Assembly: GCA_041831635.1 (NCBI GenBank)
Contig: JBHASY010000049.1
Location: forward strand, 1-7,902
DNA from: Acetoanaerobium sp041831635
Lineage (GTDB): Bacteria > Bacillota > Clostridia > Peptostreptococcales > Filifactoraceae
DNA length: 7,902 nucleotides
Direction: 5' to 3'
Positions 6,235 to 7,902 of this stretch are shown piece after piece (positions within the stretch are counted from its first letter, which is position 1; each line of letters starts with the position of its first letter). The notes under the pieces are model-generated. The model was not told the DNA's origin. It ran no database searches and saw only the letters and a list, made by a program, of their open reading frames with translations. The position numbers and the translations under genes are program-made.

Positions 6235-7693
6235 AAGCGTTTCTTTTTTTATTGTACTTAGCAGTGATACTACGCCAAGCTTCTGCATTTTTAATTCCAA
6301 GAGCTTCAGGATCAAAGACAGGGTCTTTTCCTTCTTTTTTCTGTTGTTCGTAGTCTTTAAGTGTAGCTACACCGACCTTAGTTAAAAGCAAGATAGCTAT
6401 GATGTTAAGCCAAGCCATCGTACCAACCCCTACGTCACCTAATGCCCAAGCCAAGTCAGCTGTTTTAATAGCACCATAGAATGTCATAACCAGCATAGCA
6501 AGTTTTACTATGACAAAGTAAGTTTTATGGTTTTTAGAACCTCTAAACAGGTAAGCTACGTTAGTTTCTGCATAGTAGTAGTAAGCAAGCAGTGTAGTAA
6601 AGGCAAAGAAGAACAATGCTATAGCTACAAAGCCCTGACCGAATCCGGGGATTAAAGTATTAACAGCCATTTGAGTAAAAGCAGGACCAACTTCAACGCC
6701 AGGAATATTTTCAACTATAAATCCGCCAGCCGGATGTTTAACATTGTACATACCTGTAATAAGGATCATAAAAGCAGTTGCCGAACAAACGAACAATGTA
6801 TCAACATATACTGAGAAAGCCTGTACAAGACCTTGTTTTGCAGGGTGTGAAACTTCAGCAGCAGCAGCAGCTATAGGACCTGTACCTTGACCTGCCTCGT
6901 TTGAATAGATACCTCTTTTTACTCCCCATTGTATAGCAGTTCCCAGTATACCGCCAAACGCAGCATCAGCACCAAAAGCTGAAGCGAAGATAAGTTTAAT
7001 TACATCAGGAAGCATTCCTATATTTAAAACTATGATGATAAGTGCAACTATGATATAACCTATAGCCATAAACGGAACTATAAGTTCGGCAGCCTTAGCT
7101 ATACGTTTAGTTCCGCCGAAGATGATGAAACCTAAAAGTGCTACTACAAAAGCACCGGTAATTACAGGAGAAACACCAAATGCAGTGTTAACTGCACTTG
7201 TTATACTGTTAGCCTGTACTCCCGGTAGAAAAACCCCAACACCAAGAATAGCACAAACTGCAAACAGTACAGCATACCATTTAATTCCAAGTCCCTTATC
7301 TATATAGTGAGCAGGGCCTCCACGATACTCTCCGTCGATCTCTTCTTTGTAAACCTGAGCAAGAGCCGACTCTACATAAGCCGAACCCGCTCCTAAGAAA
7401 GCGATAGCCCACATCCAAAATACAGCTCCCGGACCACCTGTTCCGATTGCCGTAGCAACTCCGGCTATATTACCTGTACCTACTCTTCCGCCAAGAGCCA
7501 TAGCAAAACCTTGAAAAGAAGAAACTCCTGTGTCGGAAGCTTCCCCGTGAATCATCTGATTAACCATGTCTTTAATCAGTCTGACCTGTGGAAATTTCAT
7601 GATTACAGAAAAGAACACACCCGTACCTAAACATAAATAAATAAGTGCGTTACTCCAGATGACGCTGTTCATCGAGTCTACGATTGCTTGCAT
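6233..7693 (-). CDS. Sodium:alanine symporter family (AGCS) transporter
   Basis: A 486-residue integral membrane protein that imports alanine or glycine with Na+ (AlsT/DagA type). Two ATGs lie at the start, at 7699 and 7693. AAGGAGG (7701-7707) ends 1 nt before the first and 7 nt before the second, so 7693 (MQAIVDSMN) is preferred. About ten to eleven hydrophobic segments are visible. Family signatures include GGRVGTGNIAGVATA (68-82), GGPGAVFWMW (86-95), YRGGPAHYI (123-131), and RGIYSNEAGQGTGPIAAAA (260-278) followed by HPAKQGLVQAFSVYVDT (283-299). The C-terminal tail is charged and cytoplasmic. Some AGCS carriers accept both alanine enantiomers, so a link with D-amino acid or cell-wall metabolism is possible but unproven. 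The gene has its own promoter and is convergent with the racemase. Confidence 0.95.
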   Translation of the reverse strand: MQAIVDSMNSVIWSNALIYLCLGTGVFFSVIMKFPQVRLIKDMVNQMIHGEASDTGVSSFQGFAMALGGRVGTGNIAGVATAIGTGGPGAVFWMWAIAFLGAGSAYVESALAQVYKEEIDGEYRGGPAHYIDKGLGIKWYAVLFAVCAILGVGVFLPGVQANSITSAVNTAFGVSPVITGAFVVALLGFIIFGGTKRIAKAAELIVPFMAIGYIIVALIIIVLNIGMLPDVIKLIFASAFGADAAFGGILGTAIQWGVKRGIYSNEAGQGTGPIAAAAAEVSHPAKQGLVQAFSVYVDTLFVCSATAFMILITGMYNVKHPAGGFIVENIPGVEVGPAFTQMAVNTLIPGFGQGFVAIALFFFAFTTLLAYYYYAETNVAYLFRGSKNHKTYFVIVKLAMLVMTFYGAIKTADLAWALGDVGVGTMAWLNIIAILLLTKVGVATLKDYEQQKKEGKDPVFDPEALGIKNAEAWRSITAKYNKKRNA

Positions 7694-7719
7694 AAACATA
7701 CCTCCTTATGATTTCAAAT

Positions 7720-7785
7720 TTGTAGTAAGTCAAAATATTGCTCTAAAAAAATGTCGTTTTCTGAAATTTTCAACAATTACTACAA
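7720..7785 (-). promoter_or_regulatory. Inverted repeat spanning the symporter leader
   Basis: TTGTAGTAA at 7720-7728 and its exact complement TTACTACAA at 7777-7785 are 48 bp apart. Both arms are followed outward by related ATTTCAA/ATTCAA sequence, so an imperfect pairing of about 16 bp is possible (7711-7728 with 7777-7792). The right arm coincides with the predicted transcription start, so the mRNA would begin with one arm and fold back just before the ribosome site. It could instead be a pair of DNA half-sites for a regulator. It matches no riboswitch class I recognise. Confidence 0.45.
7755..7769. promoter_or_regulatory. CodY-box-like sequence in the symporter leader
   Basis: The 15-mer CGTTTTCTGAAATTT matches the CodY consensus AATTTTCWGAAAATT at 12 of 15 positions on either strand. 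It sits downstream of the predicted transcription start, inside the loop of the leader inverted repeat. CodY represses many amino-acid transporters in low-GC Firmicutes when branched-chain amino acids and GTP are plentiful, so the position suits a roadblock site. In AT-rich DNA such a match can arise by chance, and it is unknown whether this organism has CodY. Confidence 0.35.
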
Positions 7786-7790
7786 CTTGA

Positions 7791-7820
7791 ATTCTATCAT
7801 CATCTATAAGCATTAGTCAA
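7791..7820 (-). promoter_or_regulatory. Sigma-A-like promoter for the alanine symporter
   Basis: Reading leftwards, a TTGACT -35 (7815-7820) is followed after 18 bp by a TAGAAT -10 (7791-7796), with TGA immediately upstream as an extended -10. Transcription should start near 7784, giving a leader of about 90 nt. Directly upstream (7831-7858) lie A and T tracts of 5 to 10 bases that could act as an UP element. Confidence 0.65.
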
Positions 7821-7830
7821 TCTAGTAATC

Positions 7831-7902
7831 AAAAATTTTTATAAAAAAAGTTTTTTATGATATTGGAAAAATATAAGGGATTATCACAAAAAAAAGTTAA
7901 AA
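7831..7902. other. A/T-tract region upstream of the symporter promoter
   Basis: Runs of A and T of five or more bases recur: AAAAATTTTT (7831-7840), ATAAAAAA paired with TTTTTTAT (7841-7858) and further A-runs to the window edge. No open frame or ribosome site was recognised. It is likely bent DNA or an UP element for the promoter at 7791-7820; the gene on the far side lies outside the window. Confidence 0.4.

Noticed and set aside
5974..6315. Minus-strand open frame crossing the terminator
   Set aside because: It overlaps the ends of both the racemase and the symporter and runs through the inverted repeat; no independent support.
7694..7699. First ATG of the symporter (two extra codons, MF)
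   Set aside because: It lies 1 nt from AAGGAGG, too close for initiation; the second ATG at 7693 has a 7-nt spacing.
7841..7858. A/T inverted repeat as an intrinsic terminator for an upstream minus-strand gene
   Set aside because: The stem is entirely A-T with a 2-nt loop, too weak for termination; an UP element or bent DNA fits better.

Overview
The window reads as a chromosomal segment of a low-GC Firmicute, probably an anaerobic clostridial or Tissierellia-type organism. This rests on AT-rich coding sequence with frequent ATA and AGA codons, strong AGGAGG-type ribosome binding sites, sigma-A-like promoters with extended -10 elements, a VTC/DUF4956 gene pair and an AGCS-type alanine symporter. 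The genus cannot be fixed from the sequence. No RNA genes, insertion sequences, CRISPR arrays or prophage genes were seen.

Layout. (1) 1-1084, plus strand: the 3' end of a VTC-domain polyphosphate polymerase-like gene overlaps by 23 bp a DUF4956 membrane protein gene. A strong hairpin follows without a good U-tract. (2) 1276-2613: two shikimate-pathway genes stand back to back, aroD (type I 3-dehydroquinate dehydratase) on minus and aroK (shikimate kinase) on plus, sharing a 78-bp divergent intergenic region. (3) 2623-6234, plus strand: a clear promoter leads a tight three-gene operon of an ATP-grasp carboxylate-amine ligase (D-aspartate-ligase-like), an atypical MurE-like Mur ligase and an aspartate/glutamate racemase. 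It ends at a 31-bp perfect inverted repeat acting as a bidirectional terminator. (4) 6233-7902, minus strand: a sodium:alanine symporter gene converges on that terminator. Its roughly 90-nt leader carries an inverted repeat and a CodY-box-like sequence behind a good promoter.

How the genes fit together. The central operon looks like a peptidoglycan stem and cross-bridge module. The racemase would make a D-acidic amino acid (D-Asp or D-Glu). The Mur ligase would add the third stem residue to UDP-MurNAc-dipeptide. The ATP-grasp enzyme would attach the D-amino acid to that residue's side chain. A D-Asp ligase with an associated aspartate racemase is known from Enterococcus faecium; placing a divergent Mur ligase between them is the most interesting aspect here. 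The Mur ligase lacks the usual C-terminal MurE motifs (DYAHTP and DNPR), so its amino-acid substrate is open. The other three blocks are ordinary metabolism or membrane functions with some local regulatory oddities.
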